From JAABRU01 sp964505535 (GTDB taxonomy: Bacteria > Desulfobacterota > Desulfobacteria > Desulfobacterales > Desulfococcaceae): a stretch of DNA of 27,425 bases. The notes under the pieces were generated by a model, which did not search any database, was not told the DNA's origin, and saw only the letters and a program-made list of their open reading frames with translations. Below are positions 1 through 8,239 of the stretch, in pieces; the stretch's first letter is position 1; the number at the start of each line of letters is the position of its first letter. The DNA is taken from the NCBI GenBank assembly GCA_964505535.1, contig CAZDIU010000036.1:1-27425 (forward strand), in the 5' to 3' direction. A program made the position numbers and the translations under genes.

Positions 1-1791
1 CAGATTCGGCAGCACTTTCCCATATCTGTCCAGAAAAACAATGGTCGGAAGCCCTATCACACCGTATTTTTTCCGCAGTTCTTTCGGCCCCGGGGCTTCG
101 GGATCTGTATTGTCAATACGGATGGCTACAAAGGCTTCCGCTGCTTTCCTGACTTCGGTATGGGCAAAGGTATCCCGTTCCAGTTGCAGACAGGCTGCAC
201 ACCAGTCTGCTCTGAAATCAATCATCACCGGTTTTCCCTGCTGCGCTGCTGCGCGCAGTCCGGTCCTTTCATCCTCATACCATCGAATCCCCTGCTGCTG
301 CTCCGCAGGGTTCTCTGCCATGTGCATGAACCTGCCTGAAAACACAAAACTGACTGTGTAGGCAATGCCAAGAGCAAGACATACCACGGCAAGCGTTTTC
401 CGAAACCGGTCACAGCCCGCGGATTCTGTCTGCATCCCATCCAGCGCGCCCATATAAATTCCGGTTCCTGTGAGCAGGATTCCCAAAAGCAGGGCAAACA
501 CATTTGCGGGCAGCAAAGGACGGATATAATACAGGGCCACTGCGAGCATCATCAGCCCGAAAAAACGGCGGATGTTTTCCATCCAGGAACCGGCCCGGGG
601 CAGCGCGGAGGCCATGCCGGAAAATGTTCCGATCACCAGAAACAGTATGCCCATGCCCAGGGCAAAACTCCACATGATGAGAAATCCATGGAATTTGCTT
701 CCTATGGACGCTATGTAAACCAGCAGCCCCACCAGCATGGGGCCTACGCAGGGGCCCACCACTGCACCTGTGGCTGCGCCTGTGAGAAACACCCCGAAAA
801 CACCGCTTCCGGACCATGCCCCAAGTCCGGAGGAAATTCGGGAAGGCATCCGGATGTGCACCACATCAAACATGCCCAGAGCCAGAATGACAAAAACGCC
901 GGACACCAGAATGCGCACGACCGGATGATTGGTATAAGCACCGAAAAGACTTCCTGACCAGGCGGCTGCCACCCCGAAAACCGCATAGGTCAGGGACATG
1001 CCCAGCACATAAAAAAGGGAAAGCAGAAAACTCTGAAAGAGATTTTCCGCGCGGCCAGCGCCAATCACACTGACCGTTACCGGAATCATGGGATACACGC
1101 AGGGGGTCAGACTTGCCAGAAGTCCCCAGAGGAAAGCTGCAAGCAGCACACCGGCAAGTCCGAATTTCGAGGCAGCATTCCGGAAAGCGTTTCGGGGCTG
1201 CGGACCTGTTTCATTTTTCTCTGCCGCATCCCTCTCGGCAGTTCCGGCACTGCTTATCTCTGTGCCCATATGCGCTGTGACCGGGGGCAGAACCGTCAGC
1301 ATGATTTCCATCTGCTTTTTTTCCGGGAGAAAACAGACAGTTTCAGAACATCCCCGGTAAGAGATTTCCAGTGGGATGGTTTTTCCCGAAGGTTTCAGGG
1401 ACGGATCGGGCCGCACAGGGAGTTCAAATACCGTGTGTCCCTGGTAAAACAGGGCAGTGTTTCCATCAGGCTCCCTTTTTTCCAAAGCCTGGGGTGTTCT
1501 CATCTTCCCGAAAGTGAATCCTTCCAGAGCTCCCAGACTGACAGATGCCGTATCCGCATAAATCTTGTATCCGGATGCAATATCAAAAACCACCTGAACT
1601 GTTCCGGTGCTGCCTGCTGCAATGGCATCCGGAATCGCAGATACAGTGATTTTGAAGGGTTCCTGGGGTTTCTCACTGATGTCCGCTGGAATGAATCCGG
1701 TCTGCGCCCAAACCGGATTCAGGCTGCTGAAGGAAAAGAGCAGAAAAAAAAACAGACACGCGGCAGAGATGATTATTCCTTTATGTCTCAT
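1..1791 (-). CDS. dsbD: Thiol:disulfide interchange protein DsbD (3' end beyond window)
   Basis: Inner-membrane transporter that passes electrons from cytoplasmic thioredoxin to periplasmic thiol proteins. The frame is open from the ATG at 1791 to the left edge, giving 597 residues without a stop, so the C-terminus is missing. In order: a signal peptide (about 1-33); a periplasmic DsbD-alpha domain with its cysteine pair at C148 and C153; a multi-helix membrane domain with the two redox cysteines in TPCVYPM (C231) and GPCVGPM (C348); and a C-terminal thioredoxin domain with WCAAC (C531, C534). All three cysteine pairs expected of full-length DsbD are present, which separates it from the short CcdA type. 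It lies downstream of proC on the same strand, but 314 bp of repeat-rich spacer separate them, so co-transcription is doubtful. Family assignment is firm. Confidence 0.93.
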   Translation of the reverse strand, partial: MRHKGIIISAACLFFFLLFSFSSLNPVWAQTGFIPADISEKPQEPFKITVSAIPDAIAAGSTGTVQVVFDIASGYKIYADTASVSLGALEGFTFGKMRTPQALEKREPDGNTALFYQGHTVFELPVRPDPSLKPSGKTIPLEISYRGCSETVCFLPEKKQMEIMLTVLPPVTAHMGTEISSAGTAERDAAEKNETGPQPRNAFRNAASKFGLAGVLLAAFLWGLLASLTPCVYPMIPVTVSVIGAGRAENLFQSFLLSLFYVLGMSLTYAVFGVAAAWSGSLFGAYTNHPVVRILVSGVFVILALGMFDVVHIRMPSRISSGLGAWSGSGVFGVFLTGAATGAVVGPCVGPMLVGLLVYIASIGSKFHGFLIMWSFALGMGILFLVIGTFSGMASALPRAGSWMENIRRFFGLMMLAVALYYIRPLLPANVFALLLGILLTGTGIYMGALDGMQTESAGCDRFRKTLAVVCLALGIAYTVSFVFSGRFMHMAENPAEQQQGIRWYEDERTGLRAAAQQGKPVMIDFRADWCAACLQLERDTFAHTEVRKAAEAFVAIRIDNTDPEAPGPKELRKKYGVIGLPTIVFLDRYGKVLPNL

Positions 1792-2105
1792 TATATCTTT
1801 CTCTTATCATAAATTTTTTTGATTCAGTTGCAAAAAATAAGTTCCTTTTTCTCTGTGTAAAGTCCCCCTTTCCAAATCTTTGCGAAATCTCTTAGAAACG
1901 GACAGTCAAGAAAATTCTTTCACATTCAAAAAAAACTGCGAGGGAAAGTTTGGCAAAATTCGCAGAATCCAAAAGTTCCGTTTGGACTCCTGAGCATAGG
2001 CATCTGAAAATGTGAAAAAATTGATTTGGCAGTCTCCGAAGTGCCAAACGGAACGTTTGGCACTGTTCCATTTTTCAGACTGTATTTTCCGGAATGCGCT
2101 CTGTT
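1792..2105. other. Repeat-rich spacer between proC and dsbD
   Basis: 314 bp with no credible gene. It holds a 20-bp block at 1914-1933 that recurs at 19446-19465. It also holds an imperfect hairpin with CTGCGA and TCGCAG arms (1936-1941 and 1960-1965) and a perfect 10-3-10 hairpin at 2041-2063. The word GTTTGGCA or a close variant occurs several times. Any dsbD promoter must lie here, but I could not single one out. Confidence 0.6.
2041..2063. repeat. 10-3-10 palindrome, GAA loop (copy A)
   Basis: GTGCCAAACG (2041-2050), loop GAA, CGTTTGGCAC (2054-2063): a perfect 10-bp inverted repeat. Sequences with the same geometry and loop occur at 14253-14275 and 19477-19499. It lies 42 bp past the proC stop, so it could act as a terminator or processing hairpin for proC, or as an operator. 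No strong T tract follows on the minus strand. Confidence 0.7.
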
Positions 2106-2960
2106 TCAGCGGCTGAGTTCTTTTGACCGGGCAGCAGCAGCCAGCACGGCATCAGCAATATGCCGCCGGACATTGTTCTGATCCATCACTTTTATGGCCG
2201 CTTCCGTGGTTCCGCCCGGTGAGGTGACTTTTCTGCGCAGGCTTTCAGCAGATTCCTTTTTTACGCTCATCAGACGGGCCGCTCCCTCGACTGTAGCCAG
2301 CGTCAGTGTGACCGCATCCTCCGGTGACAGCCCGGCTTCGATTCCTCCCTGTGTCATGGCTTCAATGAGATAAAACACATAAGCCGGGCCCGAACCGGAA
2401 ACTGCGGTCACGGCGTCCAGGAGTTCCTCCCGGTCAAACTCGATAACCCTGCCCATGGATTCCAGAACCGACTTTGCCGCAGCCGCGTCCGCTGCTGTGG
2501 TATGGCGGTTTCTGACCATGCCGGAAATGCCGGACAGCACCAGAGCGGGCGTATTGGGCATGACCCGGATGAGAGGCAGTCTTTTTTCCGATCTTTCATC
2601 CAGAGGCCCATACAGAATTTTTTCGATTTTTTCCATGCGGATCCCCGCTGCAATGGAAATGATCAGTTTTCTTCTGGAAACAGCATATTCGGACGCGCCT
2701 GCGATCTGCTCCAGAACCTGGGGCATCTGCTGGGGCTTGACGGCCAGCACGATGATATCGCATTCCGAAAAAAGCGGGGCATTGCCGCTCATGACTGAAA
2801 TCCCGTAAGTCTCCCTCAGCATGTCCAGACGCTGGGGACTGACATCCGCGACAAAAATCTGATCGGGACCGAATATCTGCGCGCGGACCAGCGCGCCGAC
2901 AATGGCCTCCCCCATATTGCCTCCGCCGATAAAACCGATGGTTCTGTATTCTTCTGTCAT
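2106..2960 (-). CDS. proC: Pyrroline-5-carboxylate reductase
   Basis: Catalyses the last step of proline synthesis, NAD(P)H-dependent reduction of 1-pyrroline-5-carboxylate. The 284-residue length is slightly above the usual 265-280. The N-terminal Rossmann motif GFIGGGNMGEAIVGAL lies near residues 9-24. The family motifs VMPNTPALV, SGSGPAYVFYLIEAM and TSPGGTTEAAI follow in order in the C-terminal half and form the dimerisation and active-site region. The start at 2960 is supported by an AAAGGGG Shine-Dalgarno just upstream. It is divergent from the YggT gene across a 195-bp spacer, and dsbD follows downstream on the same strand. Confidence 0.95.
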   Translation of the reverse strand: MTEEYRTIGFIGGGNMGEAIVGALVRAQIFGPDQIFVADVSPQRLDMLRETYGISVMSGNAPLFSECDIIVLAVKPQQMPQVLEQIAGASEYAVSRRKLIISIAAGIRMEKIEKILYGPLDERSEKRLPLIRVMPNTPALVLSGISGMVRNRHTTAADAAAAKSVLESMGRVIEFDREELLDAVTAVSGSGPAYVFYLIEAMTQGGIEAGLSPEDAVTLTLATVEGAARLMSVKKESAESLRRKVTSPGGTTEAAIKVMDQNNVRRHIADAVLAAAARSKELSR

Positions 2961-3058
2961 AATTTCCCCTTTCTTTGCTTATCAAAAGATTCAAAGTCAT
3001 TATCAAGGACATCCGGTGCCGGGCCCCGGACACTTTTTCATATAAATATGGAAATAAC

Positions 3059-3087
3059 TTGACTTATTTCCCGAATCTTTTTAATTT
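3059..3087 (+). promoter_or_regulatory. Candidate sigma-70 promoter for the yggT-pil genes
   Basis: TTGACT (3059-3064), a 17-bp spacer, then TAATTT (3082-3087), about 70 bp upstream of the YggT start in the divergent proC/yggT spacer. The -10 matches only at positions 1, 2 and 6, so this is a weak call. Confidence 0.3.
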
Positions 3088-3155
3088 TCCTTTTTGAAAA
3101 AAATGTGCTTGGATCCCTTTTTGCGGTATTAACTTAAATAAGGAAATTTTTTCAA

Positions 3156-3455
3156 ATGTTTATCATCGGAAACTTCCTGATCGCCGTGGCTACGGTAGCC
3201 GATTATGTCCTGATTCTTTATATGTGCGTTGTTGCAGCCAGGGCAGTTCTGTCCTGGGTCAATCCTGATCCCTACAATCAGATTGTCCGGATTATCCACA
3301 GTATCACAGAACCGCTTCTTTATCAAATACGTTTGAGAATCCCTGCAACTTACGGAGGAATAGATTTTTCTCCCATTATCGTTTTTCTGGGAATTGTCTT
3401 TTTGCGCATATTTCTGGTCAACAGTCTTTTGGGACTGGGCAATTATCTGCGCTAA
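3156..3455 (+). CDS. YggT family membrane protein
   Basis: 99-residue integral membrane protein with two hydrophobic stretches (about 3-30 and 70-98) flanking a short loop. The family signature is visible: RAVLSW, NPDPYN, ITEPLL, then GGIDFSPIIVFLGI. Members of PF02325 are one- or two-unit membrane proteins of poorly defined role, linked to osmotic tolerance, cell-division positioning or chloroplast photosystem assembly in different lineages. It ends 23 bp before pilT and is probably co-transcribed with it. A proC-yggT-pil neighbourhood is common in proteobacteria, although here proC is divergent. Confidence 0.88.
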   Translation: MFIIGNFLIAVATVADYVLILYMCVVAARAVLSWVNPDPYNQIVRIIHSITEPLLYQIRLRIPATYGGIDFSPIIVFLGIVFLRIFLVNSLLGLGNYLR

Positions 3456-3478
3456 CCTTTCATGAAGGATGAATAACA

Positions 3479-4561
3479 ATGGCAAGAATTGATGCTTTTT
3501 TCAAGCTGATGAACGATCAGGGGGCTTCCGACCTTCACCTGGTTTCGGGTCAGCCCCCGGCACTGCGTCTGCGGGGTGATATTGAGCGGGTCAAATACAA
3601 GATTCTGGAAAATGATGACCTGAAGGCCATGCTGTATGAGATCGCTCCGGAGGATAAGATCAAAAGATTTGAGGAGACCGGAGATGTGGACTTCGGGTAT
3701 GAAATTCCGGGCCTTGCGCGGTACCGGGCCAATTTTTTCATGCAGAAATACGGGTGCGCGGCTGTGTTCCGGGAAATTCCCAGCACCATTCTGACCGCAG
3801 AGCAGCTGGGGCTGCCGCCCGTCATTCCCAAACTGGCCGGACTTCCCAGGGGGCTGGCTGTCGTCACCGGCCCCACAGGCAGCGGCAAATCCACAACCCT
3901 GGCCGCCATTGTGGATACGGCCAACAAGACCCGCAAGGATCATATCCTTACGGTGGAGGACCCTGTGGAGTTTGTGCATGTGAGTCAGAACTGCATTGTG
4001 AATCACCGGGAAGTGGGGTTGCACACCAAATCCTTTGCTGCTGCACTGAAAGGCGCTCTCCGGGAGGACCCGGACATCATTCTGGTGGGTGAAATGCGGG
4101 ACTTGGAAACCATTGCCCTTGCTGTGGAGGCAGCGTCCACCGGCCATCTGGTTTTCGGAACTCTGCACACCAGCAGTGCAGCCAAAACCGTGGATCGAAT
4201 CATCGAGGTTTTCCCTTCCAGTGAACAGGCCCAGATCCGTTCCACCCTGGCTGACGGTATCCGTGCCATTATTGCGCAGGTGCTTTTCAAAAGAATTGAT
4301 GTCAAGGGCCGCTGTGCTGCCCAGGAAATCCTGATCGCGACACCTGCTGTGCGCAACCTGGTGCGGGAGAACAAGACCTACCAGATCAACTCCGCCATTC
4401 AGACCGGAAAAAAATACGGTATGGTGCTTTTGGATGACGCAATTATGGAACTGCTGGAAAAACGGAAAATTTCAGCAGATGAGGCCTATATGAAAAGCAA
4501 TGAGAAATCAAGATTCCGTCCCTTCCTCAGAAATCCGCCCACGGATTTTACGGATGCGTAA
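3479..4561 (+). CDS. pilT: Type IV pilus retraction ATPase PilT
   Basis: Cytoplasmic hexameric ATPase that powers retraction of type IV pili (twitching motility). At 360 residues it is close to the family's 340-370. The N-terminal PAS-like domain contains GASDLHLVSGQPP. The RecA-like core has Walker A GPTGSGKST (131-139), the Asp box with VEDPVE (159-164), Walker B ILVGEMRD (201-208) and the His box TGHLVFGTLHTSSA (221-234). The AIRNLIRE-type retraction motif near the C-terminus is represented by AVRNLVRENK. The start has an AAGGAT Shine-Dalgarno. It is followed 89 bp later by a paralogue. Confidence 0.93.
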   Translation: MARIDAFFKLMNDQGASDLHLVSGQPPALRLRGDIERVKYKILENDDLKAMLYEIAPEDKIKRFEETGDVDFGYEIPGLARYRANFFMQKYGCAAVFREIPSTILTAEQLGLPPVIPKLAGLPRGLAVVTGPTGSGKSTTLAAIVDTANKTRKDHILTVEDPVEFVHVSQNCIVNHREVGLHTKSFAAALKGALREDPDIILVGEMRDLETIALAVEAASTGHLVFGTLHTSSAAKTVDRIIEVFPSSEQAQIRSTLADGIRAIIAQVLFKRIDVKGRCAAQEILIATPAVRNLVRENKTYQINSAIQTGKKYGMVLLDDAIMELLEKRKISADEAYMKSNEKSRFRPFLRNPPTDFTDA

Positions 4562-4650
4562 AGCGGAGGCTGGTTGCCGGAGGCTTTCCAATTGTCCATT
4601 CCTCCGGTACCCGGTACTCGGCAGACTGGCAACTGAAACAGGAGGAAATC

Positions 4651-5802
4651 ATGAGAAAACCGGAAATGGACCATATTCTCACCCGGATGCTGGATGCCTA
4701 CGGCAGTGTTTCCGATCTGAACATTACTGTCGGCAAACCCTTTCAGGTGGAAAGCGCAGGTCAGTTGGTTCCTGTGGATATTGATCCGCCTTTTGAGGAA
4801 CTGACGCCGTTTCAGACAGAGATATTTGCACTCAACCTGATCAACCGGGACAGGCGTCTGACAGAAACCCTGATTCAGGAGGGTTCCTGTGACTGTTCCT
4901 ATGAACTGCCGGGCAAATCCCGTTTCCGGGTCAACATTTTTGCTCAGCGCGCCAAATACTCGGTGGTTCTCCGGAAACTGGAAACCAAAATTCCCACACT
5001 GCTGGATCTGGGGCTGCCGGATGCTTTCAGAAAAATGACCAAGGAGAAAAACGGCATCATCTTTGTCACCGGTTCCACAGGCAGCGGCAAATCCACCTCC
5101 CTGGCAGCAGTGCTCAATGAAATCAACGAAACACAGGCAGTTCATGTGGTCACACTGGAAGATCCGGTGGAATATTCCCATCCCCACAAAAAGGCCACCT
5201 TCAATCAGCGGGAAATGGGCAATGACTTTGACACCTTTCTCAACGGACTGCGGGCAGCACTCCGTCAGGGGCCAAAGATTATTCTCATCGGTGAGATGCG
5301 GGATCGGGAAACGGTGGAAATCGGCATGAGTGCGGCAGAAACCGGCCATCTGGTGCTCAGCACCCTGCACACCGTGAATGCAGGTCAGAGTGTGGACCGT
5401 GTGGTGGGCATGTTCACCATTGAGGAGGAAAAGCAGATCCGCATCCGTCTGGCAGGAACCATCCGCTGGATTGTCTGCCAGCGGCTGCTGCCCAGGGTCG
5501 GCGGAGGCAGAGTTCCCTCATTCGATATCCTGGGCAACAATCTCCGGGCCCGTGAGGCCATTCTGAGCGGAGAAAGCGAAGGAAAAACCTTTTACGACAT
5601 CCAGGAGGCCAGCAAGGCATTTGGCATGACCACTTTTGACAGTTACAATATCCAACTCTATGAAAAGGGACTGATTACGGAAGAAACCGCGATGGCATAC
5701 TCCAGTCACAAGGCCGTAGTCGGACGCGGGATTGACACGGTCAAGAGCAGACGGGGGGAAACCACCACAGACATCGACAATCTGGAACTGGCAGCCGACT
5801 GA
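4651..5802 (+). CDS. PilT/PilU-like twitching motility ATPase
   Basis: 383-residue paralogue of the preceding PilT, probably an accessory retraction ATPase that works with it, as PilU does in Pseudomonas. Walker A is GSTGSGKST (141-149), followed by LEDPVEY, Walker B LIGEMRD (about 213-219) and the His box GHLVLSTLHT. The N-terminal domain carries SDLNITVGKP, equivalent to the ASDLHL segment of PilT. The acidic C-terminal extension past the core resembles PilU more than PilT. An AGGAGG site 8 bp upstream fixes the start. Calling it PilU is inference from position and C-terminal length. Confidence 0.85.
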   Translation: MRKPEMDHILTRMLDAYGSVSDLNITVGKPFQVESAGQLVPVDIDPPFEELTPFQTEIFALNLINRDRRLTETLIQEGSCDCSYELPGKSRFRVNIFAQRAKYSVVLRKLETKIPTLLDLGLPDAFRKMTKEKNGIIFVTGSTGSGKSTSLAAVLNEINETQAVHVVTLEDPVEYSHPHKKATFNQREMGNDFDTFLNGLRAALRQGPKIILIGEMRDRETVEIGMSAAETGHLVLSTLHTVNAGQSVDRVVGMFTIEEEKQIRIRLAGTIRWIVCQRLLPRVGGGRVPSFDILGNNLRAREAILSGESEGKTFYDIQEASKAFGMTTFDSYNIQLYEKGLITEETAMAYSSHKAVVGRGIDTVKSRRGETTTDIDNLELAAD

Positions 5803-5822
5803 TATATAAAGGGAAAAGACTT

Positions 5823-6527
5823 ATGGATATTGTATGCGAACACTGCCGGAAAAAACTGAGCATACCGGATGAAAAGGTTCCCAAAGGAAAGGTGTTTGCC
5901 CTTACCTGTCCGGAGTGCAAAACGAAAATCACTGTGACGCCGCAAGATGAAATTCCTCCGGTCGCAGCAAAAGCGGCTCATCCGGAAAAACCGGCGGAAA
6001 AAGGGGAACCTGCTTCCAAAACAGATGATTCCGGTCAGGCGGCAGCAGGGTATGACAGCGCCCCATCAGGCAATCCCTTTGAATTTCTGGAAGAAGGGGC
6101 AAAGACCGCCATGATCTGCGAAATGAATGCGCAGGTTCGAGCCCGGATCAGGGAAACGGTGGAGAAACTGGGCTATCATATCCTTGAAGCTCCGACTCCC
6201 AGAGATGCACTGAAGGAGATGCGCTATCACACCTTTGATCTGATTGTCATCAACGAGCTTTTCGGCACGCGCGATCCGGATATGAACCATATTCTCAAAT
6301 ATCTGAGCCAGCTGATGATGACTGTGCGGCGCAACATCTTTGTTGCTGTTCTTTCCGAGCGGTTCCGGACCAATGACAACCTGCAGGCATATAACAAAAG
6401 TGTGAATCTCATTGTCAATCTCAAAGACATGGACCGCTTTGGCACAATTTTGGAACATTCCATCAATGAACATGATTCCTTTTACCGGACATTCAAAACC
6501 CTGTTCAAGGAAATCAAGGGACTGTAG
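5823..6527 (+). CDS. Zinc-ribbon protein with degenerate receiver-like domain
   Basis: 234 residues. Residues 1-40 form an MJ0042-type zinc finger with CxxC pairs C5/C8 and C29/C32. Residues 41-90 are a Pro/Ala/Lys-rich linker. Residues 94-215 have the alternating pattern of a response-regulator receiver. The phospho-acceptor position reads DLIVINE, with Asn144 where Asp is expected, and the first-strand acidic pair is also lost, so phosphorylation is unlikely. It starts 20 bp after the PilU-like gene and is likely co-transcribed, which suggests a non-phosphorylated adaptor for the pilus ATPases. That role is inference only; I do not know a characterised homologue. Confidence 0.75.
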   Translation: MDIVCEHCRKKLSIPDEKVPKGKVFALTCPECKTKITVTPQDEIPPVAAKAAHPEKPAEKGEPASKTDDSGQAAAGYDSAPSGNPFEFLEEGAKTAMICEMNAQVRARIRETVEKLGYHILEAPTPRDALKEMRYHTFDLIVINELFGTRDPDMNHILKYLSQLMMTVRRNIFVAVLSERFRTNDNLQAYNKSVNLIVNLKDMDRFGTILEHSINEHDSFYRTFKTLFKEIKGL

Positions 6528-6544
6528 GCAAAATAGGGGCATCT

Positions 6545-7153
6545 GTGAAATATCCCTGTACAGGCGTGATACTGTCCGGAGGCCTGAATTCCCGTTTTTC
6601 CGGCAGAAACAAGGCATTGCTGGAGATTGGGGGGCAGCGCATTCTGGATCGTCTCTGTGAGGTGTTCTCCGATCTGTTTGAGGAAATCATTCTTGTCAGC
6701 AATGCTCCCCTTTCCTGCGCACATCAGGACATGCTCATTGTCACGGATCTTTTTTCCGTGCGCAGTTCCCTGACCGGCATTCATACCGGACTTTTCTCCG
6801 CAACACGGGATCATGTTTTTTTTACGGCCTGTGATGCGCCTTTTCTGAAAAAGGAACTGGTGCAGACCGTGCTGGATCACAGGGATGATCGCTTTGATGT
6901 GACTGTCCCGGAAACCGCAGCAGGGTTTGAGCCTCTTTGCGCGGTGTATTCCAGAAACTGCCTGGATGCGGTTTCCCGGCATCTGTCACGGGGAGAGTAC
7001 AAAATCCGGCTCCTGTTCCGCAAACTGCGGGTGCGGACAGTGGAAGAAAAGGTTCTGCGGGAAAAAGACCCGGATCTGCTGTCTTTTTTCAATGTCAACA
7101 CACCCGAAGATTTGGAAAAGGCAGTCAGGCTTGCGGGCGCTGGCGAACAGTAA
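6545..7153 (+). CDS. mobA: Molybdenum cofactor guanylyltransferase MobA
   Basis: Transfers GMP from GTP to molybdopterin to make the bis-MGD form of the cofactor used by DMSO-reductase-family enzymes. At 202 residues it is typical of the family. The N-terminal nucleotide-binding motif reads LSGGLNSRFSGRNKALL (family form LAGGxSxRMGxDKAL). The metal-binding region has ACDAPFLKKELV, and the C-terminus ends with the usual NVNTPEDL. The start is GTG at 6545 with an AGGGG site upstream; no ATG in this frame would keep the glycine-rich motif. It starts 17 bp after the zinc-ribbon gene. Other Moco genes, moaE-like and moaC, lie 1.5-2 kb downstream beyond an accessory insert. Confidence 0.9.
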   Translation: MKYPCTGVILSGGLNSRFSGRNKALLEIGGQRILDRLCEVFSDLFEEIILVSNAPLSCAHQDMLIVTDLFSVRSSLTGIHTGLFSATRDHVFFTACDAPFLKKELVQTVLDHRDDRFDVTVPETAAGFEPLCAVYSRNCLDAVSRHLSRGEYKIRLLFRKLRVRTVEEKVLREKDPDLLSFFNVNTPEDLEKAVRLAGAGEQ

Positions 7154-7257
7154 GGAATGCCAAATGGAAAATCCGGATGTATCTGACACCAATTCGCTTT
7201 CAAGATATGCAGCATACTGTTATCCAGACACTGGCAGATATAAGAACAGAGTAAAAA

Positions 7258-7322
7258 GCGTAACGAAACTTTTCACCGGACAGGGTGAACAAGCTGCCCT
7301 GCCGGTGAACTTGTTGTTGGGC
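7258..7322 (+). repeat. Candidate integron attC site (upstream side of cassette)
   Basis: The right core site GTTGGGC (7316-7322) fits the consensus GTTRRRY. The paired arms are TCACCGG (7273-7279) with CCGGTGA (7302-7308), and CAGGG (7281-7285) with CCCTG (7297-7301). They leave a single unpaired A at 7280, as the extrahelical bases of attC do. The left core would be GCGTAAC (7258-7264), one mismatch from RYYYAAC. Total length is 65 bp, within the attC range. Attribution is by structure only. Confidence 0.5.
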
Positions 7323-7346
7323 CTCGAAAAGAAGGATTAAAAATTA

Positions 7347-7886
7347 ATGAAGACCAAAACTGAACAAATTTTAGACCAGCTAAAACCGCTCATCGGGCTT
7401 AAGCTCACTATAGTTAGAAGGGCTGCCAGTTTAAGAAATTTTCAATTTGGAAAAATTAGGTCGGTTGAAAATGGTACAGTCGGCGAGTATGCCTTACATG
7501 TACAATGCCCTTGGCGTATCGAAAGCTCCGACCGAATTATTACCGGCAGATCCGATTTATGGGAACCCTCCAAAGTTAGTGCTGATTTCGACTGGGAATC
7601 ATGGAATTATGAGAATGATGAAAATTTGCAAGATTGGAAAATTGGTAATTTATTGGCAGGTTGGGATGCTGCAACTAAATCATATATAAATAGTAGAAAT
7701 GATCTGATTGTTGAAAGTGTGCAAGCAGATATGTTTGGTGGTGCTACAATAATACTTTCAGGTGGTTACAAAATAGTATTATTTCCTGATGGTTCCAGAG
7801 AAGAAGATTGGCGAATTTTCCGTCCTCGCATAGATGAACCACACTTTGTTATTTGTGGTGGTGAAATTGAGGATGATGATGAATAA
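7347..7886 (+). CDS. Hypothetical protein, probable integron-cassette gene
   Basis: 179-residue acidic protein of unknown function with no signal peptide or membrane segment. Visible features are a tryptophan-rich middle (PWRIESSD, DWESWNYEN) and a C-terminal half that reads as mixed beta strands (GGATIILSGGYKIVLFPDG, then EPHFVICGGEIEDDDE). Base composition is clearly more AT-rich than that of its neighbours, which indicates transfer. The start at 7347 follows an AAGGA site. The gene fills the space between two attC-like sites tightly: its start lies about 30 bp after GTTGGGC and its stop 3 bp before ACCCAAC. That is the standard architecture of an integron gene cassette. I assign no biochemical role. 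Confidence 0.8.
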   Translation: MKTKTEQILDQLKPLIGLKLTIVRRAASLRNFQFGKIRSVENGTVGEYALHVQCPWRIESSDRIITGRSDLWEPSKVSADFDWESWNYENDENLQDWKIGNLLAGWDAATKSYINSRNDLIVESVQADMFGGATIILSGGYKIVLFPDGSREEDWRIFRPRIDEPHFVICGGEIEDDDE

Positions 7887-7889
7887 AAG

Positions 7890-7972
7890 ACCCAACAATC
7901 AAATCAACCGGTGAAAAAAGCTTGGCTCCTGAGGTCGCTTTGCTTTTTTCACCGGTTATGTAGGCGTAACTT
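7890..7972 (+). repeat. Candidate integron attC site (cassette's own site)
   Basis: The left core ACCCAAC (7890-7896) fits RYYYAAC. Next come a 9-nt spacer, a perfect 16-bp inverted repeat AACCGGTGAAAAAAGC (7906-7921) with GCTTTTTTCACCGGTT (7942-7957), and a TAGGC stretch before GTAACTT (7966-7972). That last element would be the downstream crossover half-site. The left core pairs at six of seven positions with GTTGGGC at the start of the cassette (7316-7322), as expected if the two came together in the circular cassette. The right end is the least certain part. Confidence 0.5.
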
Positions 7973-8029
7973 GTTGCAGTATCAGATATGCAATGAACCG
8001 TCATGACCTGACAATAAAGGAGAGAACCT

Positions 8030-8239
8030 GTGGAATTGTCAACTGAAATCCGTGCAAAGATAAAAAAACTGCCAAAAAGAAAAAAGACGGAACTGCTCAA
8101 ATTTGTGGAGTATTTGCAGGCACATGAGGATTCGTCTTTTATTGAATACATAAATGAACGGACACGGCAGGCAGTTCAGGACAAAAAGATCGGAAAGCAT
8201 TTTATTTCACTGGAAGAATTGCAGCGGAGCCATGCTTGA
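8030..8239 (+). CDS. Antitoxin of a RelE-type toxin-antitoxin pair
   Basis: 69-residue, highly charged small protein (LPKRKKTELLKFVEYL, then a C-terminal ISLEELQ segment that probably wraps the toxin). It starts with GTG at 8030, with an AAAGGAG site 8 bp upstream, and overlaps the downstream toxin start by 8 bp, the normal antitoxin-first arrangement. The N-terminal helix pair resembles DUF2281/RelB-like antitoxins. Family membership below the level of type II antitoxin is uncertain. It belongs to the accessory insert that splits the Moco genes. Confidence 0.75.
   Translation: MELSTEIRAKIKKLPKRKKTELLKFVEYLQAHEDSSFIEYINERTRQAVQDKKIGKHFISLEELQRSHA

Noticed and set aside
4486..5370. Minus-strand open frame of 294 codons over the PilU-like gene
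   Set aside because: Antisense of a clear Walker A/B ATPase; no motif of its own.
7164..7340. 58-codon ORF between mobA and the cassette gene
   Set aside because: It runs through the attC-like palindrome and has no ribosome-binding site or recognisable motif.
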